From the NCBI GenBank assembly GCA_015486215.1, contig WFSA01000129.1:1-39132 (forward strand): a stretch of 39,132 nt of DNA, in the 5' to 3' direction. A program made the position numbers and the translations under genes. A model generated the notes under the pieces. That model saw only the letters and a list, made by a program, of their open reading frames with translations. It was not told where the DNA came from and did no database searches. The DNA is from Anaerolineae bacterium. GTDB taxonomy: Bacteria; Chloroflexota; Anaerolineae; Promineifilales; Promineifilaceae. Positions 16,838-25,873 of this stretch are shown here, piece by piece; positions within the stretch are counted from its first letter, which is position 1, and each line of letters begins with the position of its first letter.

Positions 16838-16869
16838 GAGCCTCGCCAACGATTTGGTGAGGCTTTTTA
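16838..16869 (+). terminator. Terminator between tRNA-Val and uvrB
   Basis: AGCCTCGCCAA pairs with TTGGTGAGGCT and TTTTTAT follows. It ends 26 bp before the uvrB start codon, so it could also attenuate read-through into uvrB. Confidence 0.85.
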
Positions 16870-16894
16870 TATTTCTGTTGACAATTTCACCAGT

Positions 16895-18877
16895 ATGACC
16901 AAATTCCAACTCAAATCAGATTTTCAACCCACTGGCGACCAACCCGAAGCCATCGCCCAACTCGTCGAAGGCATGAACGCTGGTGAGCATATCCAAACGC
17001 TGCTAGGCGCGACGGGGACGGGCAAAACCTTCACTATTGCCAACGTCATCCAGCAAACACAACGACCAACGCTGATCATGGCGCATAACAAGACGCTGGC
17101 CGCCCAGTTATACGCCGAATTCCGCGACTTTTTCCCTGATAACGCCGTCTCTTACTTCGTCAGCTACTACGATTACTATCAACCCGAAGCATACGTGCCC
17201 CGCCGCGATCTTTTTATTGAAAAAGAGAGCATGATCAACGAGGAGATTGAGCGATTGCGCCTGCAAACGATGGCGAATCTGCTCAGTCGCCGCGACAGCA
17301 TCATCGTTGCTTCCGTCTCCTGTATTTACGGCACGGGCAGCCCTGAAACATGGGGTAAAGTGATCGTCACTATTGAGCGCGGCAAGCAGTATCGCCGTGA
17401 TATGCTTTTGCGTCATCTCGTCAATATCCGTTATGACCGTAACGATTTTGAGCTAAAGCGCGGCGTTTTCCGTGTGCGCGGTGATACGCTGCAAATTTTC
17501 CCTGCTTACGCTGATACAGCGTACTCTCTCGAATTTTGGGGGGATGAAGTGGAGCGCATCACCGAGGTTGATCCGCTCACAGGCGAAATCATCGCTGAGA
17601 CGCATAAAATAGAAATTTTTCCCGCGACGCAATTCATCACTGATGAGGATAATTTGGCGCAGGCGATCAACGATATTGAGACGGAATTGAGCGAGCGGAT
17701 CGGCTTCTTTAAAGAGCGGAATATGCTGCTGGAGGCACAGCGCATTGAGCAGCGCACGCTGTTTGATTTGGAAATGCTGCGCGAGGTTGGCTTTACATCA
17801 GGTATTGAAAATTACAGCCGCCATATGGACAGGCGGCAGGCGGAAGAGCCGCCGTGGACGCTACTTGACTACTTTCCAACTGATTATTTGCTGGTGATTG
17901 ATGAGAGCCATATGACAATTCCCCAGGTGCGCGGAATGCACAAAGGGGATCGCAGCCGTAAACAGACGTTGGTCGATTACGGCTTCCGTCTGCCGAGTGC
18001 GTTGGATAATCGGCCGTTAAATTTTGGCGAGTTTGAGGGCAAAATCAATCAAGTGATTATGACCTCAGCCACGCCCGGCCTGTATGAGAATGAACATGCA
18101 GACCGCATGGTGCATCAAGTCATTCGCCCGACGGGTATCCTTGATCCAGAGATTGAAATACGGCCGATTAAGGGGCAGGTCGATGATTTGCTTGGCGAAA
18201 TCAGAAAACGGACAGAGAAGGGACAGCGCACGCTGGTGACGACGTTGACGAAGCGGATGTCAGAAGATTTGAGTGATTATCTGCTGGAAGTGGGGGTCAA
18301 GGTGCATTATCTCCACTCCGAAGTGAAGACGATTGAGCGCACCGAGATTTTGCGCGATTTGCGGGTGGGAATTTTTGATGTCATCGTGGGCATCAACTTA
18401 TTGCGCGAAGGGTTAGATTTGCCCGAAGTTGGACTGATCGCCATTTTAGATGCGGATAAGGAAGGGTTCTTACGTTCAGAAACGGCGTTGACGCAGACAA
18501 TAGGACGTGCAGCGCGGAATATCGAAGGAAAAGTGATCATGTATGCGGACAGGATCACGGGGTCGATGGCACGCTCTATCGCCACGACGGATGCACGGCG
18601 TGAAGTGCAGAAAGCGTATAACGAGGAACACGGAATCGAACCGCGTAATATCAGTAAAGATGTGCATGATTTGACAGAAGATATTCTTGGGGATGGGGAA
18701 GCGGTGATGGCTGAGGGGAAAGGGGCGTATATAACGGCCGTTTCCCTCCCCTCCTCCGAACGCAAAAAGATGATCGTTGAATTGGAGAAGCAGATGCAGG
18801 CTGCCGCTAAAGAGATGGAATTCGAGAAAGCGGCCGTTCTTCGTGACCAAATTGTAGAACTGCGGCAACTTGAGTAA
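16895..18877 (+). CDS. uvrB: Excinuclease ABC subunit UvrB
   Basis: A protein of 660 residues, normal length. The N-terminal [17 protein letters not shown] block comes first, then Walker A GATGTGKT (about 39-46), and the beta-hairpin used for strand separation ([12 protein letters not shown], about 92-105). DESH-like helicase motif II (VIDESH), motif [11 protein letters not shown] and a C-terminal UVR domain binding UvrA/UvrC ([20 protein letters not shown], about 625-655) follow. UvrB verifies DNA damage handed over by UvrA and recruits UvrC in nucleotide excision repair. No promoter is obvious between the tRNA terminator and the ATG. A TTGACA at about 16879 is too close to the start for a normal leader, so leaderless or read-through expression is possible. 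Only one ACGGCCGT copy, near its 3' end. Confidence 0.97.
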   Translation: MTKFQLKSDFQPTGDQPEAIAQLVEGMNAGEHIQTLLGATGTGKTFTIANVIQQTQRPTLIMAHNKTLAAQLYAEFRDFFPDNAVSYFVSYYDYYQPEAYVPRRDLFIEKESMINEEIERLRLQTMANLLSRRDSIIVASVSCIYGTGSPETWGKVIVTIERGKQYRRDMLLRHLVNIRYDRNDFELKRGVFRVRGDTLQIFPAYADTAYSLEFWGDEVERITEVDPLTGEIIAETHKIEIFPATQFITDEDNLAQAINDIETELSERIGFFKERNMLLEAQRIEQRTLFDLEMLREVGFTSGIENYSRHMDRRQAEEPPWTLLDYFPTDYLLVIDESHMTIPQVRGMHKGDRSRKQTLVDYGFRLPSALDNRPLNFGEFEGKINQVIMTSATPGLYENEHADRMVHQVIRPTGILDPEIEIRPIKGQVDDLLGEIRKRTEKGQRTLVTTLTKRMSEDLSDYLLEVGVKVHYLHSEVKTIERTEILRDLRVGIFDVIVGINLLREGLDLPEVGLIAILDADKEGFLRSETALTQTIGRAARNIEGKVIMYADRITGSMARSIATTDARREVQKAYNEEHGIEPRNISKDVHDLTEDILGDGEAVMAEGKGAYITAVSLPSSERKKMIVELEKQMQAAAKEMEFEKAAVLRDQIVELRQLE

Positions 18878-18879
18878 CC

Positions 18880-18935
18880 TGCAAGCCCGTCCATATGCAG
18901 ACCTGCGCATATGCAAACCTGTAAATTTGCATGAC
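18880..18935. repeat. Array of CATATGCA/TGCAAAC words after uvrB
   Basis: CCTGCAAGCC, CCATATGCAGACC, GCATATGCAAACC and GTAAATTTGCATG form overlapping short palindromic words. No T-run follows. Comparable TTGCAAGT/ACTTGCA arrays occur at 22802-22846 and 36737-36845. Confidence 0.45.
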
Positions 18936-19029
18936 ATACATCACCATGAAAATATGATCATCGCTGTGGACATAAAAACAGAAAAGTTTATACTTGGCAT
19001 TGGTTATTTTATAAATAAGGAGCAAGCAT

Positions 19030-19281
19030 ATGGCAACTGGAATTAAATGGGAAGTTGTAGCCAGAACATTTGGCTTACAAGAAGCGCAAATTATCGCGGG
19101 CCGCCTTAATGCAAACGATATTCCTGTGCGTGCTTGGCAAGAAAGTGCAGGCGGCACAATCGGATTGACCGTCGGCTTGTTGGGCAGTGGATACGTTGCT
19201 GTTCCTGAACAATATGCAGATCGTGCGCTTTCTCTTCTAGAAGAAGAAGTTGACGTATTTGCAGCATACGAAGAAGAGTAG
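19030..19281 (+). CDS. DUF2007-type putative signal-transducing protein
   Basis: A protein of 83 residues with no signal peptide or membrane helix. The sequence follows the DUF2007 (prokaryotic signal-transducing) pattern: a VARTFGLQEAQIIAGRLNAN helix, IPVRAWQESAGG, GLTVGLLGSGYVAVPEQYAD, and a final helix RALSLLEEE. The fold is ferredoxin-like or PII-like; no biochemical role is settled for the family. An AAGGAG SD lies 8 bp before the ATG. A degraded MITE fragment follows the gene. It has no obvious operon partner, since uvrB ends about 150 bp upstream. Confidence 0.75.
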   Translation: MATGIKWEVVARTFGLQEAQIIAGRLNANDIPVRAWQESAGGTIGLTVGLLGSGYVAVPEQYADRALSLLEEEVDVFAAYEEE

Positions 19282-19305
19282 GCAACTTTTGTGAATTCAA
19301 ATTTG

Positions 19306-19345
19306 CGGGAGACCTGATAACACTTTCCTACATATTGAGAAGATA
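19306..19345. repeat. Fragment resembling MITE family A
   Basis: GGGAGACCTGATAA and ACTTTCCTA recall the family A arm, and TTGAGAAGATA recalls its end. Most of the element is missing. Confidence 0.35.
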
Positions 19346-19365
19346 TAAATAATGCTAAAGAATGG

Positions 19366-19589
19366 GTAACTACTCAGCCATTGTCCAAATTAACCGCAAA
19401 GACACGAAGAACACGAAGTTTTTTAAAATATTCTTGTATCTTCTCAATAAATCGTGGACAAGAGTTGACAAATTTCATCAGCACTTTATTTTACACGGGT
19501 ATCATTAGGAAAATTTGTCAAGTCTCCCCAGAATACTGAGAAGATACATATTCTTTATGATCTTTGCTTCTTTGTGGGGAAATTATTTT
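19366..19589 (-). repeat. MITE family B, copy 4, split by a family A insertion
   Basis: Reverse orientation: GTAACTACTCAGCC at 19366, then CATTGTCCAAATTAACC and so on. It is interrupted at 19435/19548 and resumes through GATCTTTGCTTCTTTGTGG. The far end is lost after about 19589. Confidence 0.85.
19436..19547 (-). repeat. MITE family A, copy 9, inside B, 8-bp TSD
   Basis: A complete 112-bp copy with the exact duplication ATATTCTT (19428-19435 and 19548-19555). The duplicated sequence is family B interior, so A inserted after B. Confidence 0.95.
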
Positions 19590-19599
19590 GTTTTTAGAT

Positions 19600-19699
19600 G
19601 ACTATAGTGGATTATGAAAATGAACGGATGTTTTCTCGACTGCACCATCCGTTTGTTTCTTTCATCCGTTGTAGTCACCCCGAAGTATTGAGAAGTTAC
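19600..19699 (+). repeat. Degraded MITE family C copy
   Basis: The right end TCACCCCGAAGTATTGAGAAG followed by TTAC matches family C. GAACGGATGTTTTCTCGACT and TTTCTTTCAT weakly match its middle. The left end is gone. Confidence 0.55.
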
Positions 19700-19766
19700 G
19701 TACAATGCCTAACACAGAGATCAAGAGATGACCTCCTAAATCTCGTTTTGAAAAGTGGAGTAGATT

Positions 19767-20267
19767 ATGGCTGATGCAACTTGGACGAATGAATCTGGAC
19801 TTAATGAAGATGGCGGCGGCAATAACCGTCTTAAATTTATTGTTGGCGGTGTACTTTTGATTGCGGCCGTTGTCTTTCTTGTTGTTAATGCCGCTAGCGG
19901 TAGCACGCAACTGTACAAGACGGTTGATGAATTTTATGCCGAACAAGCCCGCCTGATAGGGCGTGATTTGCGCGTGGCTGGCATGGTTTTGGGCGATTCC
20001 ATCACATTTGAGCAAGTTGACGCAACCACCTCACGCTTAGAGTTTGATATTGTGGATGATAGCAAAAACCCCGGACGACGCTTACATATCGTTGCTATTA
20101 ACGAACCTATGCCTGACCTGCTGCAACAAGATGCACAAGCTCTTATTGAAGGACAGGCCGATGAAACGGGGACATTCTACTCTAACCCCGGCGGCTTACT
20201 CTTAAAATGCCCGACCCGCTATGAAGAGTTAGACCCAGCCGACCACCCAGATGGAGTTGCTCAATGA
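19767..20267 (+). CDS. ccmE: Cytochrome c maturation protein CcmE, CxxxY variant
   Basis: A protein of 166 residues. A short cytoplasmic N-terminus precedes one membrane helix (about 23-42), then an OB-fold periplasmic/extracellular domain (LYKTVDEFYAEQ, RVAGMVLGDSI, PMPDLLQQDAQALIEGQ). Known CcmE proteins bind heme covalently through His in HxxxY. Here the site reads Cys148-P-T-R-Tyr152, the CxxxY form known from Desulfovibrio and some archaea. CcmE receives heme from CcmABCD and passes it to CcmF/H. No ccmABCD genes are in the window, and the DNA upstream is MITE-filled, so they must be elsewhere. The gene overlaps ccmF by 4 bp (ATGA). No good SD is seen; AAAAGTGGAG lies about 10 bp before the ATG. 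Confidence 0.9.
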   Translation: MADATWTNESGLNEDGGGNNRLKFIVGGVLLIAAVVFLVVNAASGSTQLYKTVDEFYAEQARLIGRDLRVAGMVLGDSITFEQVDATTSRLEFDIVDDSKNPGRRLHIVAINEPMPDLLQQDAQALIEGQADETGTFYSNPGGLLLKCPTRYEELDPADHPDGVAQ

Positions 20268-22234
20268 TTGAAAATGTTGGCTATTTAGCTCTTATCTTTT
20301 CCATGTTGCTGGCGATTTTTTCAGCCTCAGCTGCGTGGTATGGAAAAACAAATAATGATGAACGCTGGATAAAAAGCGCACGTAATGCGACCATTACTAT
20401 ATTCTTTTTGCTCACGCTCTCATCTACTTTGCTGATCGTCCTGATTTTGCAAAATAATTTTGAGATTGAATATGTGTGGCGTGTTAGCAGCATTGATATG
20501 CCGACCTATTTGAAAATTTCGGCATTGTGGGGCGGGCAGGCAGGCTCATTGCTGTTTTGGAGTTGGCTTTTATCGCTGTTTACTGCGGCGGTGATGTATG
20601 GACAGTGGGGCAAACAGCGCGAACTGATCCCGTACGCGCTCATCGTTATCAGCTTCACCCAGATATTTTTCTTGTTTATCTCCCTTGTCGTTGAAAATCC
20701 ATTTGCAAAATTGGATGGGATTCCACTTGATGGCAATGGGTTGAACCCGCTGTTGCGCCATCCGGGCATGATTATTCATCCGCCAATGCTTTATTTGGGC
20801 TTTACGGGCTTTGTTGTGCCGTATATTTTTGCGATGGCAGCATTGATGGCGGGTAAACTGGATGATTCTTGGATTCGTACAACCCGTCGCTGGACATTGG
20901 TCGCGTGGCTCTTTTTGAGTCTGGGATTGATTTTAGGCGGCCGTTGGGCATACGATGTTCTTGGTTGGGGCGGCTATTGGGGCTGGGACCCAGTTGAAAA
21001 TGCGTCCCTCATCCCGTGGCTCTCTGGCACAGCATTTCTGCATTCGGTTATGATTCAAGAGCGGCGGAATATGTTCAAAATGTGGAATATGTTCCTTGTT
21101 ATTTTGACCTATCTTTTGGTCATTTACGGCACATTCTTGGTACGGAGCGGTGTTATCTCATCGGTACATTCCTTCGCTGAGTCAGCGATTGGGCCGTTGT
21201 TCTTCGCCTTCATCGCCTTCATGTTTATCTTTTCAACCTATTGGGTAAATAAGCGTAAAGATATGCTCGCCTCTAAAGACAAGCTGGATTCGTTCCTATC
21301 AAGAGAAGCCGCTTTTCTTTATAATAATTTCATTTTTTTGGCAATTTTGGCGATTGTATTCTTCTTCACCAACTTCCCCATCGTTTCGGCACTGTTTACA
21401 GGTGAGCAAGGATTTGTGGGGCCGCCGGTATATGAAAAAGCGTTATCCCCCTTGTTCCTCGTGCTGCTTCTGTTAATGGGAATTGCGCCATTGACGATGT
21501 GGCATAGAACGATGATTAAGCGTATCGGGTTGGCTGTTTTATGGCCGGCCATTGTTGCGGCTTTGTTTGCGGTTGGCTTATATTTTACAAAGATAGTGAC
21601 GATATGGTCAGCGTTATTGGGCATTTGGATCATCTCTTTATCGACAGTGTTGACCTTGTTTGAGTTTTATAAAGGGACGCGGGCACGGATGAGACGGGAT
21701 AGAAACCCCTTTTCAGCTTTTGCATATGTGATGGCGATCAATCGGCGGCGTTATGGTGGGTATTGGATTCATTTGGGCGTGTTGGTGATGGCATTTGGCA
21801 TTATTGGCATAGAAATGTTCCAACAAGAGACGCAGATCCATATGACTGTAGGCGATTCGGTTGCGCTGGGCGAGTATGAGCTGGTTTTTCAAGGTGTGGA
21901 ACGGTATGCTGGCGCGGATGATTTGATCATCACTGAGGCAACGGCCGATGTGTATCATAAAGGCAAGTTGGTTGAAGTCATCCATCCACAAACACTTTTG
22001 TACACCCGTTCAGGGCAGCCAATGACGATCCCTGATGTGCGAACTACGTTTTGGGAAGACTTTTATGTGCTGTTAGTCAATTGGGAACCAACATCAGCCT
22101 CATCGGCGACGATCCGTATTTATTTGAACCCATTGGTAAATTGGGTTTGGGCTGGCGGCTTCATCTTCATTTTTGGCACGATGATCGCGGCGTGGCCTGA
22201 CAAAAAAGAGAAGCGATTGTTGAAAAGGGCGTAG
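20264..22234 (+). CDS. ccmF: Heme lyase CcmF
   Basis: A protein of 656 residues with about 14 hydrophobic helices, the expected size and topology. The tryptophan-rich WWD heme-handling segment WGGYWGWDPVENASLIPWL is at about 234-252. Conserved His-containing loops include HPGMIIHPPMLY near 165 and FLHSVMIQ near 262. CcmF transfers heme from CcmE to apocytochrome CxxCH sites on the outer face of the membrane. Its start codon overlaps the ccmE stop, indicating translational coupling, and ccmH follows after 32 bp. The coding sequence contains no ACGGCCGT, in contrast to most neighbours, which may reflect strong constraint or a different history. Confidence 0.96.
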   Translation: MIENVGYLALIFSMLLAIFSASAAWYGKTNNDERWIKSARNATITIFFLLTLSSTLLIVLILQNNFEIEYVWRVSSIDMPTYLKISALWGGQAGSLLFWSWLLSLFTAAVMYGQWGKQRELIPYALIVISFTQIFFLFISLVVENPFAKLDGIPLDGNGLNPLLRHPGMIIHPPMLYLGFTGFVVPYIFAMAALMAGKLDDSWIRTTRRWTLVAWLFLSLGLILGGRWAYDVLGWGGYWGWDPVENASLIPWLSGTAFLHSVMIQERRNMFKMWNMFLVILTYLLVIYGTFLVRSGVISSVHSFAESAIGPLFFAFIAFMFIFSTYWVNKRKDMLASKDKLDSFLSREAAFLYNNFIFLAILAIVFFFTNFPIVSALFTGEQGFVGPPVYEKALSPLFLVLLLLMGIAPLTMWHRTMIKRIGLAVLWPAIVAALFAVGLYFTKIVTIWSALLGIWIISLSTVLTLFEFYKGTRARMRRDRNPFSAFAYVMAINRRRYGGYWIHLGVLVMAFGIIGIEMFQQETQIHMTVGDSVALGEYELVFQGVERYAGADDLIITEATADVYHKGKLVEVIHPQTLLYTRSGQPMTIPDVRTTFWEDFYVLLVNWEPTSASSATIRIYLNPLVNWVWAGGFIFIFGTMIAAWPDKKEKRLLKRA

Positions 22235-22266
22235 AAGCGCGTTGGCCGACTTGGAGAAATAAATAG

Positions 22267-22815
22267 ATGAAGATATTTCGATTACCTATTTCTATATTGA
22301 TGGGGCTGTTTCTTTTTGGGATGGCATCTGCATCAGTCATTGCTCAGGGAAGCACCCCGCCGCCGCCAGATGGTGAGGTGCGCGAGGTGACGGATAATGA
22401 GGTGAACAGTATTGCCCGAGAGGTGTATTGCCCTGTTTGCGAATCAACGCCATTGGATGTGTGCCAAACGCAGGCGTGCGCCGATTGGCGCGATCTCATC
22501 CGCACAAAGTTGGAGAATGGGGAGACGCGGCAAGATGTATATGATTATTTTGCCGAGCAGTATGGCGGGCGTGTGCTGGCAACGCCGCCGCGTGAAGGAT
22601 TGAACCTGTTGTTATGGATCATGCCTGTGGCCGCAGTGATCATTGGCGGATTTTTCTTTAGCCGTTTTATGAAAAATCTGCGTATGGCTGGAGGTGATGG
22701 AAAAGAGGACGAGATAGAAACGGTGGAAACGGCCGTTGTCCCTCCCTCATCATCCCCCATCCCCCAATCTGACGATGAGTATATCGCCCAAGTTGAAAGA
22801 GAACTGAGCAAGTGA
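22267..22815 (+). CDS. ccmH: CcmH/CycL-type thiol-redox protein
   Basis: A protein of 182 residues with a signal peptide (about 1-27), a CcmH domain and a C-terminal membrane helix (about 114-134). The thiol motif is CPVC (Cys55, Cys58) in place of the proteobacterial LRCxxCQ. Two extra cysteines, Cys66 and Cys71, follow in TPLDVCQTQACADWR. The rest matches CcmH: RTKLENGETRQDVYDYFAEQ, YGGRVLATPP. CcmH keeps apocytochrome cysteines reduced for heme ligation with CcmF and CcmG. The cytoplasmic tail (about 140-182) is acidic and Pro/Ser-rich. The gene is in the same unit as ccmF and the thioredoxin-like gene. Confidence 0.9.
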   Translation: MKIFRLPISILMGLFLFGMASASVIAQGSTPPPPDGEVREVTDNEVNSIAREVYCPVCESTPLDVCQTQACADWRDLIRTKLENGETRQDVYDYFAEQYGGRVLATPPREGLNLLLWIMPVAAVIIGGFFFSRFMKNLRMAGGDGKEDEIETVETAVVPPSSSPIPQSDDEYIAQVERELSK

Positions 22816-22846
22816 GCAAGTGGGTAACTTGCATACTTGCACCCCA
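22802..22846. repeat. AGCAAGTG/ACTTGCA inverted words
   Basis: GAGCAAGTGAGCAAGTGGGT faces AACTTGCATACTTGCACC at the ccmH-ccmG junction. A hairpin in the polycistronic message is possible. Confidence 0.5.
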
Positions 22847-22851
22847 TCATT

Positions 22852-23418
22852 ATGAGTGAAGAAATAGAAAGTACAGTAGAGAAAAAATCATTTTCGTGGG
22901 GGTCGGCGGCCGTTTGGGCTGCTGTGATTTCCTTGTTGGCTTTATTGGGATTTGGATTGATGAGAAGCACCGAAACCCGCCCCGAAGCTGGCGAAACCGC
23001 TCCCAATGTGGAGCTAAAATTTTTTGATGGATACGAATGGGAAGGAAGAGGGGTCTCTTCGTTAGAAGAGATGCGCGGTAATGTCGTCATCCTTAACTTT
23101 TGGTCATCATGGTGTGTTGAGTGCCGTGTGGAAGCGAAAGAGTTGGAGATGAATTGGAAACTGCACGAGGATGATGGGGTTATCTATCTGGGCATTGCCC
23201 ATGTGGATGTGGAGCCAAAATCCATCGGCTATTTGGAAGAGTTTGGTATCACCTATCCGAATGCCCCTGATTTGGGTGGCACGGCAGCTGAGAAGTATAA
23301 TATTACTGGTGTGCCAGAAACATTCATCATCGATCAAGAAGGAACCATCGTTCATGTTCAACTCGGCCCGATCAGCACGCGGCAGTTGGAAGCGGTTATA
23401 CAAAGTTTAATCAAATAG
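22852..23418 (+). CDS. CcmG/ResA-like membrane thioredoxin
   Basis: A protein of 188 residues from the ATG at 22852; a TTG at 22837 lies in the repeat DNA and is less likely. The N-terminal anchor spans about 18-37, followed by a thioredoxin fold. The active site is WCVEC (Cys88, Cys91), and the cis-Pro loop is GVPETFII. The sequence FWSSWCVEC replaces the more usual FWASWCxPC, so the second residue before the C-terminal Cys is Glu rather than Pro, which should shift redox potential. In Ccm systems this protein reduces CcmH or the apocytochrome. It sits directly after ccmH and before a terminator hairpin. Confidence 0.85.
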   Translation: MSEEIESTVEKKSFSWGSAAVWAAVISLLALLGFGLMRSTETRPEAGETAPNVELKFFDGYEWEGRGVSSLEEMRGNVVILNFWSSWCVECRVEAKELEMNWKLHEDDGVIYLGIAHVDVEPKSIGYLEEFGITYPNAPDLGGTAAEKYNITGVPETFIIDQEGTIVHVQLGPISTRQLEAVIQSLIK

Positions 23419-23424
23419 AGATTG

Positions 23425-23459
23425 AAGATAGAGAGGAGATGCTACTCTCTATCTTTTTT
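23425..23459 (+). terminator. Hairpin and T-run after the CcmG-like gene
   Basis: AAGATAGAGAG pairs perfectly with CTCTCTATCTT around a 9-base loop and is followed by TTTTA. It stands only 6 bp before the next start codon (23465), so it may be a partial terminator inside the ccm cluster. Confidence 0.7.
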
Positions 23460-23464
23460 ATATT

Positions 23465-23896
23465 ATGGATATTGCCTCAATTTTACTCGGCCTCGCCTTA
23501 TTTATTCTTGTAGGTCTGTTTGTGTTCAAGCCGTTTATCACCGAAGTTGCACCGCAGAAACGGTTGTCTGCCAAGCAAGAACTCATTATCCGCAAAGAGA
23601 TGTTGATTGACGATTTGCGTGCGCTTGAATTTGACCATGAAACGGGCAAAATGCCTGATGCGATGTTTGCTTTTCAGCGGGAAGCGTTGGTGAAGGAAAC
23701 GGCCGCTGTTCTTAAACAGATCGATTCCCCTGATGAGCAAGTGGACGCTGGCCGTGTGGATTCTGCTATTGAAGCGGCCATCGCCCGTGCAAAAAAAGGA
23801 AAAACGGCCGTTTCCAATAAAACATTTTGCGCCAAATGCGGCAAAAAAGTAGATAGTAATGATAAATTCTGCACCAAGTGCGGACATAGACAGTGA
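23465..23896 (+). CDS. CcmI-like membrane protein with C-terminal zinc ribbon
   Basis: A protein of 143 residues. The N-terminal membrane helix spans about 5-24. A charged helical segment (KQELIIRKEMLIDDLRALEF, DHETGKMPDAMF) resembles the N-terminal part of CcmI, which binds apocytochrome in proteobacteria. The C-terminus is a zinc ribbon with Cys122, Cys125, Cys136 and Cys139 (FCAKCGKKVDSNDKFCTKCG). The CcmI TPR region is missing. Its place between the thioredoxin-like gene and the cytochrome gene points to a role in apocytochrome handling, but this is inference from context. An alternative is a generic zinc-ribbon membrane protein. Confidence 0.7.
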   Translation: MDIASILLGLALFILVGLFVFKPFITEVAPQKRLSAKQELIIRKEMLIDDLRALEFDHETGKMPDAMFAFQREALVKETAAVLKQIDSPDEQVDAGRVDSAIEAAIARAKKGKTAVSNKTFCAKCGKKVDSNDKFCTKCGHRQ

Positions 23897-23974
23897 GATA
23901 GAGAATGGAGATAGAGCTAGAGGAGGCCGTCAACGGTTTTCTGTCTCCGTCTTGTACCCTATTTTGATTCTATT

Positions 23975-25855
23975 ATGAAAAATACAGAGAAAAGCAACGG
24001 CCGTTTATCGGTCATTTTTTTAGCCGCCATTATGATGGCATTTGCCGCCCTTAGCGGCATCGTTTTGGCACAATCATCCCCCAATAGCAAGCCTGACAGC
24101 GTGCGCGGGGCGAAAGTTTTCACCGACCGTTGTATCGCTTGCCACGGGGTGACGGGTGAGGGGGATGGCGAAATGGCGGATCGGCTCGAAGTGCCGCCGC
24201 AAGCGTTTACCGATCCTGAATACCGCAAAACAGCCGTTCCCGCCGTGATGTTCACGATGATAACCGATGGTGACATCGCCGCTGGAATGCCCCCATTTGG
24301 CCCCGAAAATCAAAATGGTGAAGTCGTTGAGCAAGATCGATGGAACGCGATTGCTGCTGTGTACAGCATGGCAACACCGCCCGATGCGATTGAACGAGGA
24401 ACGGCCGTTTATACCGATTCCTGTGCCGAGTGTCATGGCGAAACAGGAGATACCATTGGAAATGCTGACTTCACCGCTCACGAGTATTGGGTTGAACGCA
24501 GTAATGAAAATGTATTCAACGCTGTCAAAGAGGAGTCCATCGCCGACCATACCTACGATTTGAGCGATGATGCGTATTGGGATCTTGTCGATTATCTCCG
24601 CACCTTCAATTACACCTATCAAGCCCCCGCCGCCGTTGAACTGCCCCCCGATCACCCCGTCGCCCCCGAAGAGGCACAGACGATTGAAGCGGCGACCGTT
24701 TCTGGCACGGTCACGAACGGCAGCACCGACGAAATTGTAACCGAAGGCGAACTTCTTCTCCGCGCGTATACGATGACATTTGAAGAGACTTTAGTGCTTT
24801 CAGGCACGATCAATACTGATGGTAGCTATCTGTTTGAGCTGAATAATGTGCAATCTGATTGGATTTTTATGGTGGGGATGGAGTATGGGGCGTTATCTTT
24901 TACGGGGCCAGCAGAGCAACTAGATGTTGATGCCCCCAATGTGGATATTCCCATCACGGTCTATGAGCCGACGAGCGACACGGCCGTTGTCACTATCGAG
25001 CAGCAACACAGTATCGTCTCTTTTATAAGCGAAGATCGGCTGAGTGTGGATGAGATTTATACGGTTGGCAATACAGGCACGACCGTTTTTGTCGGCACAG
25101 AGGGCGATATTGAAAAGGGAACTGTCCATTATATGCTACCCGAAGGGGCCGAAAATGTGGATTTTCAACGCTCATTCAGCGCGATGCAAAACAGCATCCC
25201 CGCGATGGAAGATATGATCCAAATTGGAGAGTACGAGTGGGCAGACACATTTCCCGCACGACCCGGTGTGAGCCAAGCGAGTATCGTCGTTCATTATGAA
25301 CTTCCCTACGATGGCTCAGCTGATTTATCGCGCGTCCCTCCCTATAAAACGACACATATCAATCTTGTTTTGCCCGATAACGGGGTTGAATTGCAAGAGG
25401 GCGAATGGACTTTTGTCGATTCACAAGATATGAGCGGGATGGGATCATTTGTCACCTACGAACGATTAAATATGGAAGCGGAAACGGCCGTCGAGATTGT
25501 CATCGAAGGCGACCCAGACCTAACGGCCGTTAGCAGCAGCAGCGAAATGGGAAGCGATCACCCAGCCGTGGATACAGCAGATAAGAAAAATTCAACCAAC
25601 CTGCTGATCGGCGGCTTAGCCTTGCTGTTAATCGGCGGTGGTGCGGCATACTTCATCATTTCCAGCCGTAAATCAGATGACGAAGAGTATGAAGATGCGG
25701 ATGAAGACGAAGATGCCGATAACGCTATTGAAGTCAACGCCCTCGTCGCCCGTTTAGCCGCATTAGATACCACTTTTGAAGCGGGCGAGATGGATGAAGC
25801 AGCGTATCAAGCAGAACGGAATACTCTCAAAGATAAGTTGAAAGCAATTTGGTAG
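23975..25855 (+). CDS. Membrane-anchored diheme cytochrome c with SHOCT-like tail
   Basis: A protein of 626 residues. The signal or anchor sequence is about 11-33. Cytochrome domain 1 has CIACH (53-57) with likely distal Met105 (AAGMPPFG). Domain 2 has CAECH (150-154) but no clear Met; a His in ADHTYDLSDDAYW is a possible sixth ligand. Residues about 240-345 form an Ig/carboxypeptidase-regulatory-like beta domain, followed by a second beta-rich region to about 520. A membrane helix (about 544-566), an acidic stretch of Asp/Glu, and a short C-terminal SHOCT-like domain (LDTTFEAGEMDEAAYQAERN) end the protein. It is very likely an electron carrier on the outer membrane face and a client of the Ccm proteins just upstream. 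The redox partner is unknown. Confidence 0.85.
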   Translation: MKNTEKSNGRLSVIFLAAIMMAFAALSGIVLAQSSPNSKPDSVRGAKVFTDRCIACHGVTGEGDGEMADRLEVPPQAFTDPEYRKTAVPAVMFTMITDGDIAAGMPPFGPENQNGEVVEQDRWNAIAAVYSMATPPDAIERGTAVYTDSCAECHGETGDTIGNADFTAHEYWVERSNENVFNAVKEESIADHTYDLSDDAYWDLVDYLRTFNYTYQAPAAVELPPDHPVAPEEAQTIEAATVSGTVTNGSTDEIVTEGELLLRAYTMTFEETLVLSGTINTDGSYLFELNNVQSDWIFMVGMEYGALSFTGPAEQLDVDAPNVDIPITVYEPTSDTAVVTIEQQHSIVSFISEDRLSVDEIYTVGNTGTTVFVGTEGDIEKGTVHYMLPEGAENVDFQRSFSAMQNSIPAMEDMIQIGEYEWADTFPARPGVSQASIVVHYELPYDGSADLSRVPPYKTTHINLVLPDNGVELQEGEWTFVDSQDMSGMGSFVTYERLNMEAETAVEIVIEGDPDLTAVSSSSEMGSDHPAVDTADKKNSTNLLIGGLALLLIGGGAAYFIISSRKSDDEEYEDADEDEDADNAIEVNALVARLAALDTTFEAGEMDEAAYQAERNTLKDKLKAIW

Positions 25856-25873
25856 GCAGACGTAAAGTCATAT

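Noticed and set aside
16872-16894. TTGACA just before uvrB as a -35 box
   Set aside because: A matching -10 would fall inside the coding sequence and no good hexamer is present there.
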